Source of the DNA: Dorea sp. 5-2
Lineage (GTDB): Bacteria; Bacillota; Clostridia; Lachnospirales; Lachnospiraceae
Direction of reading: 5' to 3'
Length of the DNA: 64,000 bases
NCBI RefSeq assembly: GCF_000403455.2
Contig: NZ_KE159770.1
Location: 36,619-100,618, forward strand
The notes beneath the pieces were generated by a model. That model was not told the DNA's origin. It did not search any database and was given only the letters and a program-made list of their open reading frames with translations. Shown piece after piece: positions 8,297 to 16,469 of the stretch. How positions within the stretch are numbered: position 1 is the stretch's first letter; each line of letters starts with the position of its first letter. The translations under genes were made by a program, and so were the position numbers.

Positions 8297-9550
8297 ATGA
8301 AAAGAGTACTACATACTCCGGAAGGGGTTCGGGATATCTACAATATCGAATGTGGAAAGAAGATGGCTTTGGAAGAACATCTAAAGAAGGTATTTCATTC
8401 TTATGGTTACCGTGATATTCAGCCGCCTACATTCGAGTATTTCGATGTGTTCAGAAAAGAGGTCGGGACGATTCCCGCGAAAGACCTGTATAAATTCTTT
8501 GATAAAGACGGAAATACACTGGCATTGCGTCCGGATATCACGCCGTCTATTGCCAGAGTCTCGGCGACGCTGTTCAAAGACGAGGCTCTGCCGGTGAGGC
8601 TTTGTTATACGGGAAATACATTCATCAATCATTCCAGTTACCAGGGAAGGCTCAGGGAGACGACGCAGATGGGAGCGGAATTGATGGGCGACCGTTCTGT
8701 CGAAGCGGATGCGGAGATGCTTGCCCTGGTCATAGAATCTCTTCTTACGATCGGGCTTAAGGAATTCCAGTTAAGCGTCGGGAATGTGGATTTCTTCCAG
8801 AGCCTGATCGAGGACGCATGTCTTGATGAAGAGGCAGAAGAACGGGTGCGCGAGCTGATCAATAACCGGAATTTCTTTGGCGTGGAAGAATTCCTGGACA
8901 GTATCCAGGTGAAGAGGAGCTCAAAAGAAGCGTTTGCCGCTCTTAACGATCTGGTGGGCGGGATCTCGACGCTCTCCCAGGCGAAGAATATCGCGCCGAA
9001 TTCAAAGGGAGTCCGGGCTGTCCGGCGCCTGGAAAAGATCTATGACACGTTGAAGCTATATGGAGTAGAAAAATTCATTACATTTGATTTCAGTATGAGT
9101 GGTACTTATGGGTACTACTCTGGGATCATATTCCGATGCTATACCTTCGGAACAGGGGATGCGATCGTAAAGGGCGGACGGTATGATCATCTGACAGGCA
9201 AATTCGGGAAAGATTCTCCGGCGATCGGTTTTGCCATTGTAGTTGATGAACTGATGAACGCGCTGGTCCGCCAGAAGGTCCGTATTGATTATCCAAGGAA
9301 GAATACCATCGTCCTCTACGCCGCGCAGCGCAAGAGAGAAGCCATCTCTCTGGCAAGAGATTTCCGCAGAAAGGGAAAGAATGCGGAGCTTCTCTGCAAA
9401 GACGAGGAGAAGGAACTGGAAGCATACCTGTCGTATGGGAATGAATATTATGCCGGCAGTATGGTTTATCTGAGCGATACGGGTGAAGTTGAGGTGATCA
9501 ATCTGATTACCGGAGAACAGAAGAATATTAACAGCACAAGTACGGAATAG
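8297..9550 (+). CDS. hisZ: ATP phosphoribosyltransferase regulatory subunit HisZ
   Basis: The 417-residue protein resembles class II histidyl-tRNA synthetase: TPEGVRDIY at the start, LRPDITPSIAR (motif 2 region), and a C-terminal part that lacks the tRNA-binding domain. Together with the adjacent short HisG this identifies HisZ, which supplies the regulatory domain missing from short HisG and makes the hetero-octamer for the first step of histidine synthesis. It is the first gene of the operon, preceded by GAAAGGATGA and a consensus promoter. Confidence 0.92.
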   Translation: MKRVLHTPEGVRDIYNIECGKKMALEEHLKKVFHSYGYRDIQPPTFEYFDVFRKEVGTIPAKDLYKFFDKDGNTLALRPDITPSIARVSATLFKDEALPVRLCYTGNTFINHSSYQGRLRETTQMGAELMGDRSVEADAEMLALVIESLLTIGLKEFQLSVGNVDFFQSLIEDACLDEEAEERVRELINNRNFFGVEEFLDSIQVKRSSKEAFAALNDLVGGISTLSQAKNIAPNSKGVRAVRRLEKIYDTLKLYGVEKFITFDFSMSGTYGYYSGIIFRCYTFGTGDAIVKGGRYDHLTGKFGKDSPAIGFAIVVDELMNALVRQKVRIDYPRKNTIVLYAAQRKREAISLARDFRRKGKNAELLCKDEEKELEAYLSYGNEYYAGSMVYLSDTGEVEVINLITGEQKNINSTSTE

Positions 9551-9561
9551 GAGTTTATGAG

Positions 9562-10197
9562 ATGAGATACCTGACATTTGCCCTGGGCAAGGGGCGTCTG
9601 GCAGATCAGACACTGGAACTGTTTGAGAAAGTCGGAATTACCTGTGAAGAGATGAAGGATAAGCATTCGCGTAAATTGATCTTTGTCAATGAGACGTTAA
9701 AACTGCGGTTTTTTCTGGCAAAAGGGCCGGATGTACCGACGTATGTAGAATATGGGGCGGCAGATATCGGAGTAGTCGGAAAGGATACGATACTGGAAGA
9801 AGGCAGGAAGGTTCATGAAGTGCTGGATTTGGGGTATGGCAGTTGTAAGATGTGTGTCTGCGGATATAAGGATGCCGCTCCGCTTCTTACGCATCATGAA
9901 CTGATACGGGTTGCCACGAAATATCCGAATATTACGAAAGATTACTTCTATAATGTGAAACATCAGACCGTAGAGATCATCAAGCTGAACGGTTCTATCG
10001 AGCTTGCGCCGATCGTAGGCTTGTCAGAGGTGATCGTGGATATCGTAGAGACAGGAACGACTCTGAAGGAGAACGGGTTGGATATTCTGGAAGAAGTGTG
10101 TCCGTTATCTGCAAGGATGATCGTGAATCCGGTGAGTATGCGGATGGAGAACAGCCGGATCAAGAGTCTGCTGGCTCAGTTGAAAGGGCAGTTATGA
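9562..10197 (+). CDS. hisG: ATP phosphoribosyltransferase, short form (HisG)
   Basis: The 211-residue protein begins LTFALGKGRLADQTLELF and carries AADIGVVGKDTILEE and the PRPP-binding loop DIVETGTTLKENGL. It joins ATP and PRPP to N1-phosphoribosyl-ATP, the committed step of histidine synthesis. Its length is that of the short HisG form, which needs HisZ, encoded 11 bp upstream. It lacks the C-terminal histidine-sensing domain of long HisG. Confidence 0.94.
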   Translation: MRYLTFALGKGRLADQTLELFEKVGITCEEMKDKHSRKLIFVNETLKLRFFLAKGPDVPTYVEYGAADIGVVGKDTILEEGRKVHEVLDLGYGSCKMCVCGYKDAAPLLTHHELIRVATKYPNITKDYFYNVKHQTVEIIKLNGSIELAPIVGLSEVIVDIVETGTTLKENGLDILEEVCPLSARMIVNPVSMRMENSRIKSLLAQLKGQL

Positions 10198-10231
10198 TCC
10201 GTAAGAAGCTGCGAAGAAAGGATGAATGACG

Positions 10232-11521
10232 ATGAGAATACAGCATTTAAGCCGTGATGCAAGACAGAATATACTGGAGGATCTTCTGAAAAGGAGTCCG
10301 AATCAATATCCGGAATATGAAAAGGCAGTTGCAGAGATCCTGGAACATGTGAGGAAGGAACGAGATAAGGCGCTTTTTGAATATACGGAGAGATTCGATA
10401 AAGCGCAGATCGACGCAGAGACGATAAGAGTTACGGAAGAAGAGATCGACGAGGCATATCGCCTGGTGCCGCCGGAATTACTGGAGATTATCCGCAAAGC
10501 GCTCCATAACATAGAGGATTATCATAAGAAGCAGAAGCAGTATAGCTGGTTCGACAGCAAGCCGGACGGAACGATCCTTGGACAGAAGGTGACGCCTCTT
10601 TGGCGGGTAGGCGTCTACGTGCCGGGAGGAAAAGCGGCATATCCCTCTTCTGTGCTGATGAATATTGTTCCGGCGAAGGTGGCGGGGGTGGAAGAGATCA
10701 TCATGGTAACGCCGCCGGGAAGAGACGGGAAGGTAACGCCGAACACTCTGGTCGCCGCGAAGGAAGCCGGAGCGACGGCGATCTATAAGGTAGGCGGCGC
10801 ACAGGCGATCGGCGCGCTGGCGTATGGTACGGAGAGTATTCCGAAGGTAGATAAGATCGTAGGGCCGGGAAATATCTATGTCGCGCTTGCAAAGAAAGCG
10901 GTGTACGGGCATGTGAGCATAGACGCGGTGGCAGGGCCAAGCGAGATCCTGGTGATCGCCGATGAGACGGCGAATCCCAGATATGTGGCTGCCGATCTTC
11001 TGTCCCAGGCAGAACATGACGAACTGGCGTCGGCAATTCTGGTCACTACCAGTGAGACCCTTGCACAAGCCGTATCTGAGCAGACGGATGCATTCATAGA
11101 AGAGCTGTCGAGAGGGGAGATCATAAGGAAGTCCCTTGATCATTACGGATATATCCTCGTGGCGGACACGATGGATGAGGCGATCGAGATCGCAAATGAG
11201 ATCGCGTCGGAACATCTGGAGATACAGACGGCAAACCCGTATGACGTGATGACGAAGATACGTAACGCAGGAGCGATCTTTATCGGGGAGTATTCCAGCG
11301 AGCCGCTGGGAGATTATTTTGCAGGGCCTAATCATGTGCTGCCCACGAACGGAACGGCAAGGTTCTTCTCTCCGCTGTCGGTGGATGATTTTATCAAGAA
11401 GTCCAGTATCATTGCATATTCCAGGGAAGCCCTGGAATGCATCCATGAAGAGATCGAGCAGTTTGCGGCTGCGGAGCACCTGACTGCCCATGCCAATTCG
11501 ATCAAGGTCCGTTTTGAGTAA
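10232..11521 (+). CDS. hisD: Histidinol dehydrogenase HisD
   Basis: The 429-residue protein has the family blocks VGVYVPGGKAAYPSSVLMN, KVGGAQAIGALAYGT, KIVGPGNIYV, AGPSEILVIAD, LLSQAEHDELASAIL (zinc ligands) and FAGPNHVLPTNGTARF. It oxidises histidinol to histidine in two NAD-dependent steps. I chose ATG 10232 because AAAGGA is 9 bp upstream; the ATG at 10226 is in frame but too close to it. It is the third gene of the operon. Confidence 0.94.
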   Translation: MRIQHLSRDARQNILEDLLKRSPNQYPEYEKAVAEILEHVRKERDKALFEYTERFDKAQIDAETIRVTEEEIDEAYRLVPPELLEIIRKALHNIEDYHKKQKQYSWFDSKPDGTILGQKVTPLWRVGVYVPGGKAAYPSSVLMNIVPAKVAGVEEIIMVTPPGRDGKVTPNTLVAAKEAGATAIYKVGGAQAIGALAYGTESIPKVDKIVGPGNIYVALAKKAVYGHVSIDAVAGPSEILVIADETANPRYVAADLLSQAEHDELASAILVTTSETLAQAVSEQTDAFIEELSRGEIIRKSLDHYGYILVADTMDEAIEIANEIASEHLEIQTANPYDVMTKIRNAGAIFIGEYSSEPLGDYFAGPNHVLPTNGTARFFSPLSVDDFIKKSSIIAYSREALECIHEEIEQFAAAEHLTAHANSIKVRFE

Positions 11522-11535
11522 GGAGGCGCGTACTT

Positions 11536-12123
11536 ATGGAGAGAAAAGCAAGTATCAGAAGAACGACGAAGGAGACGGATATCCAGGTCACACTGGATCT
11601 TGACGGTACAGGGAAGGCGTCCGTCCATACGGGGATCGGATTCTTTGACCATATGCTGAGCGGATTTGCGAAGCACGGCCTTTTTGATCTTGAGGCGGAG
11701 GTAAAAGGAGATCTGGAGGTGGACAGCCATCACACCATAGAGGATACCGGGATCGTCCTTGGGCAGGCAATCCTTGATGCGGCGGGAAATAAGGCCGGGA
11801 TAAAGCGGTACGGACATGTGATCATCCCCATGGACGAGACGCTTGCCCTGTGCGCGGTAGATCTCTCAGGGAGGCCGTTTCTTAAGTTCGATGCAAAATT
11901 CGCGTCAGAGCGCTTAGGCGGGTTCCATACGGAGATGGTCAGGGAATTCTTCTATGCAGTGTCTTACAGTGCGATGATGAATATTCATCTTCGGATCCTT
12001 GACGGGGAAAATGATCATCATAAGGCGGAGGCTCTGTTCAAGAGTTTCGGGAAAGCGCTGGATATGGCGACCCAGGCAGAACCAAGGATCCAGGAAGCAT
12101 GGACCACGAAGGGAAGTTTATAA
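11536..12123 (+). CDS. hisB: Imidazoleglycerol-phosphate dehydratase HisB
   Basis: The 195-residue protein contains IGFFDHMLSGFAKHG, DSHHTIEDTGIVLG and ENDHHKAEALFKSFGKAL, the conserved His/Glu clusters that bind the two manganese ions. It dehydrates imidazole glycerol phosphate. It is the monofunctional form without the phosphatase domain of enteric HisB. A GGAGGCG site lies before the ATG, and the gene is 13 bp upstream of the fused HisF-like/HisIE gene. Confidence 0.94.
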   Translation: MERKASIRRTTKETDIQVTLDLDGTGKASVHTGIGFFDHMLSGFAKHGLFDLEAEVKGDLEVDSHHTIEDTGIVLGQAILDAAGNKAGIKRYGHVIIPMDETLALCAVDLSGRPFLKFDAKFASERLGGFHTEMVREFFYAVSYSAMMNIHLRILDGENDHHKAEALFKSFGKALDMATQAEPRIQEAWTTKGSL

Positions 12124-12136
12124 AGGAGATGAAGCA

Positions 12137-13420
12137 ATGAGTTATAAGAGATTGATCCCCTGTATCTTTATTGCAGAGGGAAAGGCGGTAAGATGGTTTG
12201 ACGACCATACCGTTATCGCTGACGATGCCATCGAGCTGGCAAAACAATACAGCGATAATGGGGCGGATGAACTGCTCGTATTCGACCTGTCCGTTTATGC
12301 AGACGATCATGACGAGGCGATAGATATCATGAAGCGGATGAACCGGGTCATCCGGATCCCTATGGTGGCGGGAGGCAATATAAAAAGGCAGGAGGACATT
12401 AAGAAGATCTTATATGCAGGCTCAAAGCGCGCCATCCTGAATTTCTCCAGGCAGGACAGTGTGAAACTGATCGAAGACGCCGTGAAAAGATTCGGGAAAG
12501 AGAAACTGGCTGTGTCTTTGAATGATTTCGATTCCTTGTTCAAGCATCAGCATGTGATACAGGAATGCTGCAGCGAGATCATCTTTATGCACAGGCTGGA
12601 TCTGAATTCTGTTGCAAATATCACGGATATTCCATGCGTGATCGTGACGGACGCTATGGATGAGCTGGAATTGTTCAAGATCTTGAAGTCATCGGGTGTC
12701 AGAGGCGTATCCGGTAAGTTTGTAAGTGAACCGGATATGGATTTTGTCTTATTTAAGGAGAAATGTGAACAGAAGCAGATCAAGATGACTTCTTTCGAAA
12801 GCATGATAGAATTCCCGGAATTCAAGGTCAACGAACAGGGATTGATCCCTGTCGTCGTACAGCACTATAAGACACAGGAAGTATTGATGCTGGCATATAT
12901 GAACCAGGAAGCTTTTAATCAGACGATCAAGACCGGCAAGATGACATATTTCAGCCGGAGCAGACAAAAGTTATGGGTGAAAGGCGAGACAAGCGGACAT
13001 TATCAGTATGTCAAGTCTCTGACGATAGACTGTGACAATGATACCCTGCTTGCAAAGGTGGATCAGGTAGGCGCGGCATGCCATACCGGAAATCCGACGT
13101 GCTTCTTCCAGCATCTGGTGGGGACTGATTATGATGAGACCAATCCGCTTCGTGTGTTTGAGTCTGTGTATCAGACGATCGCAGACAGAAAAGAGCATCC
13201 GAAAGAAGGATCCTATACGAATTATCTGTTTGAGAAAGGGATCGATAAGATCCTGAAGAAGGTAGGAGAAGAGGCGACGGAGGTGGTGATCGCCGCGAAG
13301 AACCCCAATGCGGAAGAGATTAAGTACGAGTTGTCTGATTTCCTGTACCACGCAATGGTGCTGATGGTTCTTAAGGGGATCACATGGGACGATATTATCC
13401 GGGAGCTTGCCGACAGATAA
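12137..13420 (+). CDS. hisIE: HisF-like barrel fused to HisI and HisE
   Basis: The 427-residue protein has three parts. Residues 1 to about 220 look like a HisA/HisF TIM barrel (KRLIPCIFIAEG, ELAKQYSDNGADELLVFD, IPMVAGGNIK). Residues about 225-330 are HisI, phosphoribosyl-AMP cyclohydrolase (YFSRSRQKLWVKGETSG, VDQVGAACHTGNPTCFF). The last 100 are HisE, phosphoribosyl-ATP pyrophosphatase (KKVGEEATEVVIAAKN). By eye, HisF Asp11 is replaced by Phe11, and the second barrel Asp falls in an LND stretch (129-130), so the barrel is probably not a working cyclase. ATG 12137 follows AAAGGAGATGAAGCA. It is the last gene of the operon. Confidence 0.88.
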   Translation: MSYKRLIPCIFIAEGKAVRWFDDHTVIADDAIELAKQYSDNGADELLVFDLSVYADDHDEAIDIMKRMNRVIRIPMVAGGNIKRQEDIKKILYAGSKRAILNFSRQDSVKLIEDAVKRFGKEKLAVSLNDFDSLFKHQHVIQECCSEIIFMHRLDLNSVANITDIPCVIVTDAMDELELFKILKSSGVRGVSGKFVSEPDMDFVLFKEKCEQKQIKMTSFESMIEFPEFKVNEQGLIPVVVQHYKTQEVLMLAYMNQEAFNQTIKTGKMTYFSRSRQKLWVKGETSGHYQYVKSLTIDCDNDTLLAKVDQVGAACHTGNPTCFFQHLVGTDYDETNPLRVFESVYQTIADRKEHPKEGSYTNYLFEKGIDKILKKVGEEATEVVIAAKNPNAEEIKYELSDFLYHAMVLMVLKGITWDDIIRELADR

Positions 13421-13439
13421 CAAGGAGAGTTCCTTCTAT

Positions 13440-13475
13440 ATCACAGGATCGCCGCATATAGTATCCTGAGGTGAT
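13440..13475 (+). promoter_or_regulatory. Hairpin covering the ribosome site of the next gene
   Basis: ATCAC-AGGAT (13440-13449) pairs with ATCCT (13463-13467) and, after a 3-nt bulge, GTGAT (13471-13475). The 3' arm includes the AGGTGAT site of the small gene that follows. A second small hairpin, AAGGA-GAGT-TCCTT, lies at 13422-13435. There is no T-run, so this is not a clear terminator. Confidence 0.45.
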
Positions 13476-13479
13476 GAAG

Positions 13480-13782
13480 TTGAATGATTCAGAGAAGAGA
13501 AGAAGGCAGCTTTTAGAGCAGACACGGGAACTATATCACGACAGGCGGGGAATACCGGCGGTCCATCCCCGATATGGTGCGGCGTACCGGCAGATTTATG
13601 AGGATGAACAAGAAGTGACAGTAAGCACATTCGGCGTACGGCTGATCTTATGTCTTTTTCTATTTGCCGGATTTGTCTCTTTTGACAAGAACAATACACA
13701 GTTTCGGGAAGTGGACAGCAGCCGTATCGTAGATGAGATCACTTATGACTTAGACGTGGCGGAAGTCTGGAAAGAATTGTAG
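13480..13782 (+). CDS. Hypothetical small membrane protein
   Basis: The protein of about 100 residues has a charged N-terminus (SEKRRRQLLEQTRELYHDRRG), one hydrophobic segment around VRLILCLFLFAGFVSF and an acidic C-terminal tail. It is probably a single-pass membrane protein. The family is not recognised. TTG 13480 is the likeliest start because AGGTGAT sits just upstream. GTG 13471 and ATG 13474 are in frame but overlap that site. It lies between hisIE and grdX. Confidence 0.6.
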   Translation: MNDSEKRRRQLLEQTRELYHDRRGIPAVHPRYGAAYRQIYEDEQEVTVSTFGVRLILCLFLFAGFVSFDKNNTQFREVDSSRIVDEITYDLDVAEVWKEL

Positions 13783-13803
13783 CGGCGACGCCGGAAAGGA
13801 CAG

Positions 13804-14205
13804 ATGATACATGTTATGTGGGAGATAGAAAAAGCAATCCTGGTCACGAATAATGACCGGGTATTGGAGAAATATAAAGATACTGTGAAGGTCATCTTTG
13901 CAGGATCTTATGAGGAAGTACTGATAAAGGTAAGAGACCTGGTATACGACAGGTATATCCTGCTGACGCATCCCCAGGCATCCAGCCTTAAGCCGAATCA
14001 GACGCCCTACCGTTCCATTATCGTCTATCCAAGAGGAACGGAAGATAATACGGAGGGCATACTTTTGATCGAAAAATGTCTGGAAACATATTATCGGTGG
14101 CAGGAGATCGCTCCTACGCCTCGGAAATATGAAGACCGGGTGGCAGAAGACTTCAAGACGATAGACCTGTCTGTGATCGACAATGTCATTCCCAAGATCA
14201 ACTGA
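13804..14205 (+). CDS. grdX: GrdX-family protein
   Basis: The 133-residue protein contains AILVTNNDRVLEKY, an EVLIKVRDLVYDRYILLTHP stretch and ASSLKPNQTPYRSIIVYP. This layout fits GrdX, a small protein of unknown function that accompanies glycine, sarcosine and betaine reductase genes in clostridia. It is followed by a TetR regulator and the grdE/grdB-type genes, which supports the call. GGAAAGGA lies just before the ATG. Its role, possibly in assembly or regulation, is not established. Confidence 0.78.
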   Translation: MIHVMWEIEKAILVTNNDRVLEKYKDTVKVIFAGSYEEVLIKVRDLVYDRYILLTHPQASSLKPNQTPYRSIIVYPRGTEDNTEGILLIEKCLETYYRWQEIAPTPRKYEDRVAEDFKTIDLSVIDNVIPKIN

Positions 14206-14250
14206 ACGGATAAGCGTTCAAGAGTACATAGACAGGAGCGACCGGGAGGA

Positions 14251-14943
14251 ATGGGTTATTTTAAAGGATTTTCCAGAAGGGATTATATACAGAAGGTGCA
14301 TGAGCTGATCCGCCGGGAGGGAGTCGCCGCGATCTCGATCCGGCGGATCGCACGAGAGATGGGATGTTCTTCGGCAAGCCTGTACCGGCATTTTGAGAGC
14401 CTGACAGAATTGCTTTATTATGCGGAGTTACGTACTCTTACGGCTTATATCCTGCGGTTGAATGAGGGCGAGAAGAAGTGGAAGACGGCGTGGGATACTT
14501 ATATGGGAGTCTGGGATTGCTACAGCCGGGAGGCGTTCGCCAATCCGGAAGCATACAACCTTCTTTTTTTCGAGTATACGAATGAGAAGCTGAAAGATTC
14601 CATCATCGAATACTATAATATGTTCCCGGAAGATATCAAGGGAACCAGCCATATCTTCTGGACCATGCTGAAGTGTTCGGATTTTATGGGGAGAGATTAC
14701 GAGATGTGTAAGAAATGTGTCCGTGAAGGAGTATTGGATGAAAAGAATGCCGTACGGCTGAACCGGATCGCATGTATGTTGTTCAAGGGATATTTTATGA
14801 CGGTGTTAAAAGACGGGATCAAACCGGAAGAGATCGATGAGCGGGTGGATATGTATACTTCGGATCTGGAACTGGCGGTGTACACCCTTGCTTCGGACCT
14901 GAAAGGATACAAGGGCGAGTGGAGAGGCGTTTCATGTGTCTGA
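14251..14943 (+). CDS. TetR/AcrR-family transcriptional regulator
   Basis: The 230-residue protein has a TetR helix-turn-helix near the N-terminus (AAISIRRIAREMGCSSASLYRHF, about residues 25-47) and an all-helical C-terminal ligand domain. It ends at a strong terminator, directly upstream of the promoter region of the grdE/grdB-type genes, where two copies of a 13-bp element with a TCGCGA core are found. It is the natural candidate to control that promoter. The ligand is unknown. A GGGAGGA site abuts the ATG, and CAGGAG lies a little further upstream. Confidence 0.85.
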   Translation: MGYFKGFSRRDYIQKVHELIRREGVAAISIRRIAREMGCSSASLYRHFESLTELLYYAELRTLTAYILRLNEGEKKWKTAWDTYMGVWDCYSREAFANPEAYNLLFFEYTNEKLKDSIIEYYNMFPEDIKGTSHIFWTMLKCSDFMGRDYEMCKKCVREGVLDEKNAVRLNRIACMLFKGYFMTVLKDGIKPEEIDERVDMYTSDLELAVYTLASDLKGYKGEWRGVSCV

Positions 14944-14960
14944 TCGGTACGGGGATATAA

Positions 14961-14987
14961 AAAAGAGCGGTTGCCGCTCTTTTTTTG
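14961..14987 (+). terminator. Intrinsic terminator after tetR
   Basis: An 8-bp stem AAGAGCGG / CCGCTCTT with a TTG loop (14963-14981) is followed by a T run. It separates the grdX-tetR transcript from the reductase genes. The A-run on the other side would also allow function on the opposite strand. Confidence 0.9.
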
Positions 14988-15047
14988 GCTGATTTAACGG
15001 TTTTTTATATAGAAAAAATAAATATATAATAATTATTTATAAAAAAC

Positions 15048-15130
15048 TTGAATGTTATCGCGATTAGTTGTATAATATAACCAAGTTGAAAACGGATGGC
15101 ATTATTTTTTTATCATTATGTTATCGCGAT
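15048..15130 (+). promoter_or_regulatory. Reductase promoter with two identical 13-bp operator-like elements
   Basis: TTGAAT (15048-15053) and TATAAT (15071-15076) are 17 bp apart. The sequence ATGTTATCGCGAT occurs at 15052-15064, filling the space between the two boxes, and again without change at 15118-15130, in the leader just before the ribosome site. Its ATCGCGAT core is a perfect palindrome. The position is ideal for repression. The adjacent TetR-type protein is the obvious candidate, but that is inference. Confidence 0.75.
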
Positions 15131-15159
15131 CACAAAAAAAGTAAAAGGAGGGAATTCGT

Positions 15160-16449
15160 ATGAAATTGGAACTTGGCAAGATTGAGATCAAAGACATCCA
15201 ATTTGCAGACAAAACTTACATAGAGGATCATGTTCTCTATGTACACAAGGAAGAAGTGGAAGCGCTGGTCCTGGAGGATGACAAGCTTCTTGCGTGTCAT
15301 CTGGATGTTGCAAGGCCCGGGGACGCAACGAGGATCACTCCCGTCAAGGATGTCATTGAACCTCGTGTCAAGGTGAGCGGCGGCGGAGAGATCTTTCCGG
15401 GAGTGATCGGGAAAGTGTCCCCGTCCGTGGGAGAAGGCAGGACGCATGCACTGGACGGCTGCTGTGTCGTTACCGTAGGAAAGATCGTAGGTTTCCAGGA
15501 AGGCGTCATCGACATGAGCGGTCCGGCGGCTGACTACTGCCCGTTTTCTAAGACGGTAAATCTGTGTGTGGTCATGGAACCCAAAGAGGGGCTTGAGACT
15601 CACGTGTATGAGAGAGCCGGACGGCTGGCAGGGCTTAAGGTCGCCGTTTATCTCGGGGAGGCGGCGAAGGATATGGAACCGGATACCCTGGAGGTATACG
15701 AGACGAAACCGGTGTTTAAGCAGGCGGCGGAATATCCGGATCTGCCGAAGGTTGGTTATGTACATATGCTGCAGTCCCAGGGGCTCTTGCATGACACTTA
15801 TTATTATGGAGTGGATGCCAAACAATTCGTGCCGACTTTTATGTATCCCACAGAGATCATGGACGGCGCTATCGTGTCCGGTAACTGTGTGGCGCCCTGC
15901 GATAAGGTGACAACATTCCATCATCTGCACAATCCGGTGATCGACGAGTGTTATAAGAGGCACGGGAAAGAGATTAATTTCATGGGAGTGATCCTGACGA
16001 ACGAGAATGTATTCTTAGCAGATAAGGAGAGGCATTCCGACATGGTGGCGAAGCTTGCGGAGTGGCTTGAATTAGACGGTGTCCTGATCACAGAAGAAGG
16101 CTACGGGAATCCGGATACGGATCTTATGATGAATTGCCGTAAGGTGGAGCGGAAAGGTACGAAGGTTGTCCTGATCACCGATGAATTCCCGGGTAAGGAC
16201 GGAAAGTCCCAGTCGCTTGCGGATACCTGCGATGAAGCAACGGCGCTTGCTTCCTGCGGACAGGGGAATATGACGCTTAAGTTCCCGGCAATGGAGAAAG
16301 TCATCGGCATGCAGGATTATATTGAGAGCCAGATCGGCGGATGGGCAGGATGTATCAATGAAGACGGATCGTTCGAGGCAGAGATCCAGATCATCATCGC
16401 TTCCACCATTGCCAACGGATACAATACACTGGCGGCGAGAGGATACTAA
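15160..16449 (+). CDS. Glycine/sarcosine/betaine-type reductase component B proprotein (GrdE/GrdG/GrdI family)
   Basis: The 429-residue protein matches the proprotein that is cut to give the alpha and beta subunits of component B. In GrdE the cut is at an Asn-Cys pair near residue 241-242, leaving an N-terminal pyruvoyl group that binds the substrate amine. Here SGNCVAPCDK puts Asn242-Cys243 at that place. Other blocks are CHLDVARPGDATRI, GAIVSGNC and TFHHLHNPVI. An AAAGGAGG site precedes the ATG. The gene leads the transcript with the selenoprotein subunit 20 bp downstream. Whether the substrate is glycine, sarcosine, betaine or another amine cannot be told from sequence. Confidence 0.88.
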   Translation: MKLELGKIEIKDIQFADKTYIEDHVLYVHKEEVEALVLEDDKLLACHLDVARPGDATRITPVKDVIEPRVKVSGGGEIFPGVIGKVSPSVGEGRTHALDGCCVVTVGKIVGFQEGVIDMSGPAADYCPFSKTVNLCVVMEPKEGLETHVYERAGRLAGLKVAVYLGEAAKDMEPDTLEVYETKPVFKQAAEYPDLPKVGYVHMLQSQGLLHDTYYYGVDAKQFVPTFMYPTEIMDGAIVSGNCVAPCDKVTTFHHLHNPVIDECYKRHGKEINFMGVILTNENVFLADKERHSDMVAKLAEWLELDGVLITEEGYGNPDTDLMMNCRKVERKGTKVVLITDEFPGKDGKSQSLADTCDEATALASCGQGNMTLKFPAMEKVIGMQDYIESQIGGWAGCINEDGSFEAEIQIIIASTIANGYNTLAARGY

Positions 16450-16469
16450 GAAAGGGGGATTCAGTAGTT

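Noticed and set aside
10478..11491. Long minus-strand open frame opposite hisD, and similar ones such as 59009-59932 and 15130-15963
   Set aside because: They lie opposite clear conserved genes, have no ribosome sites, and read as biased, Arg/His/Leu-rich translations typical of antisense frames.
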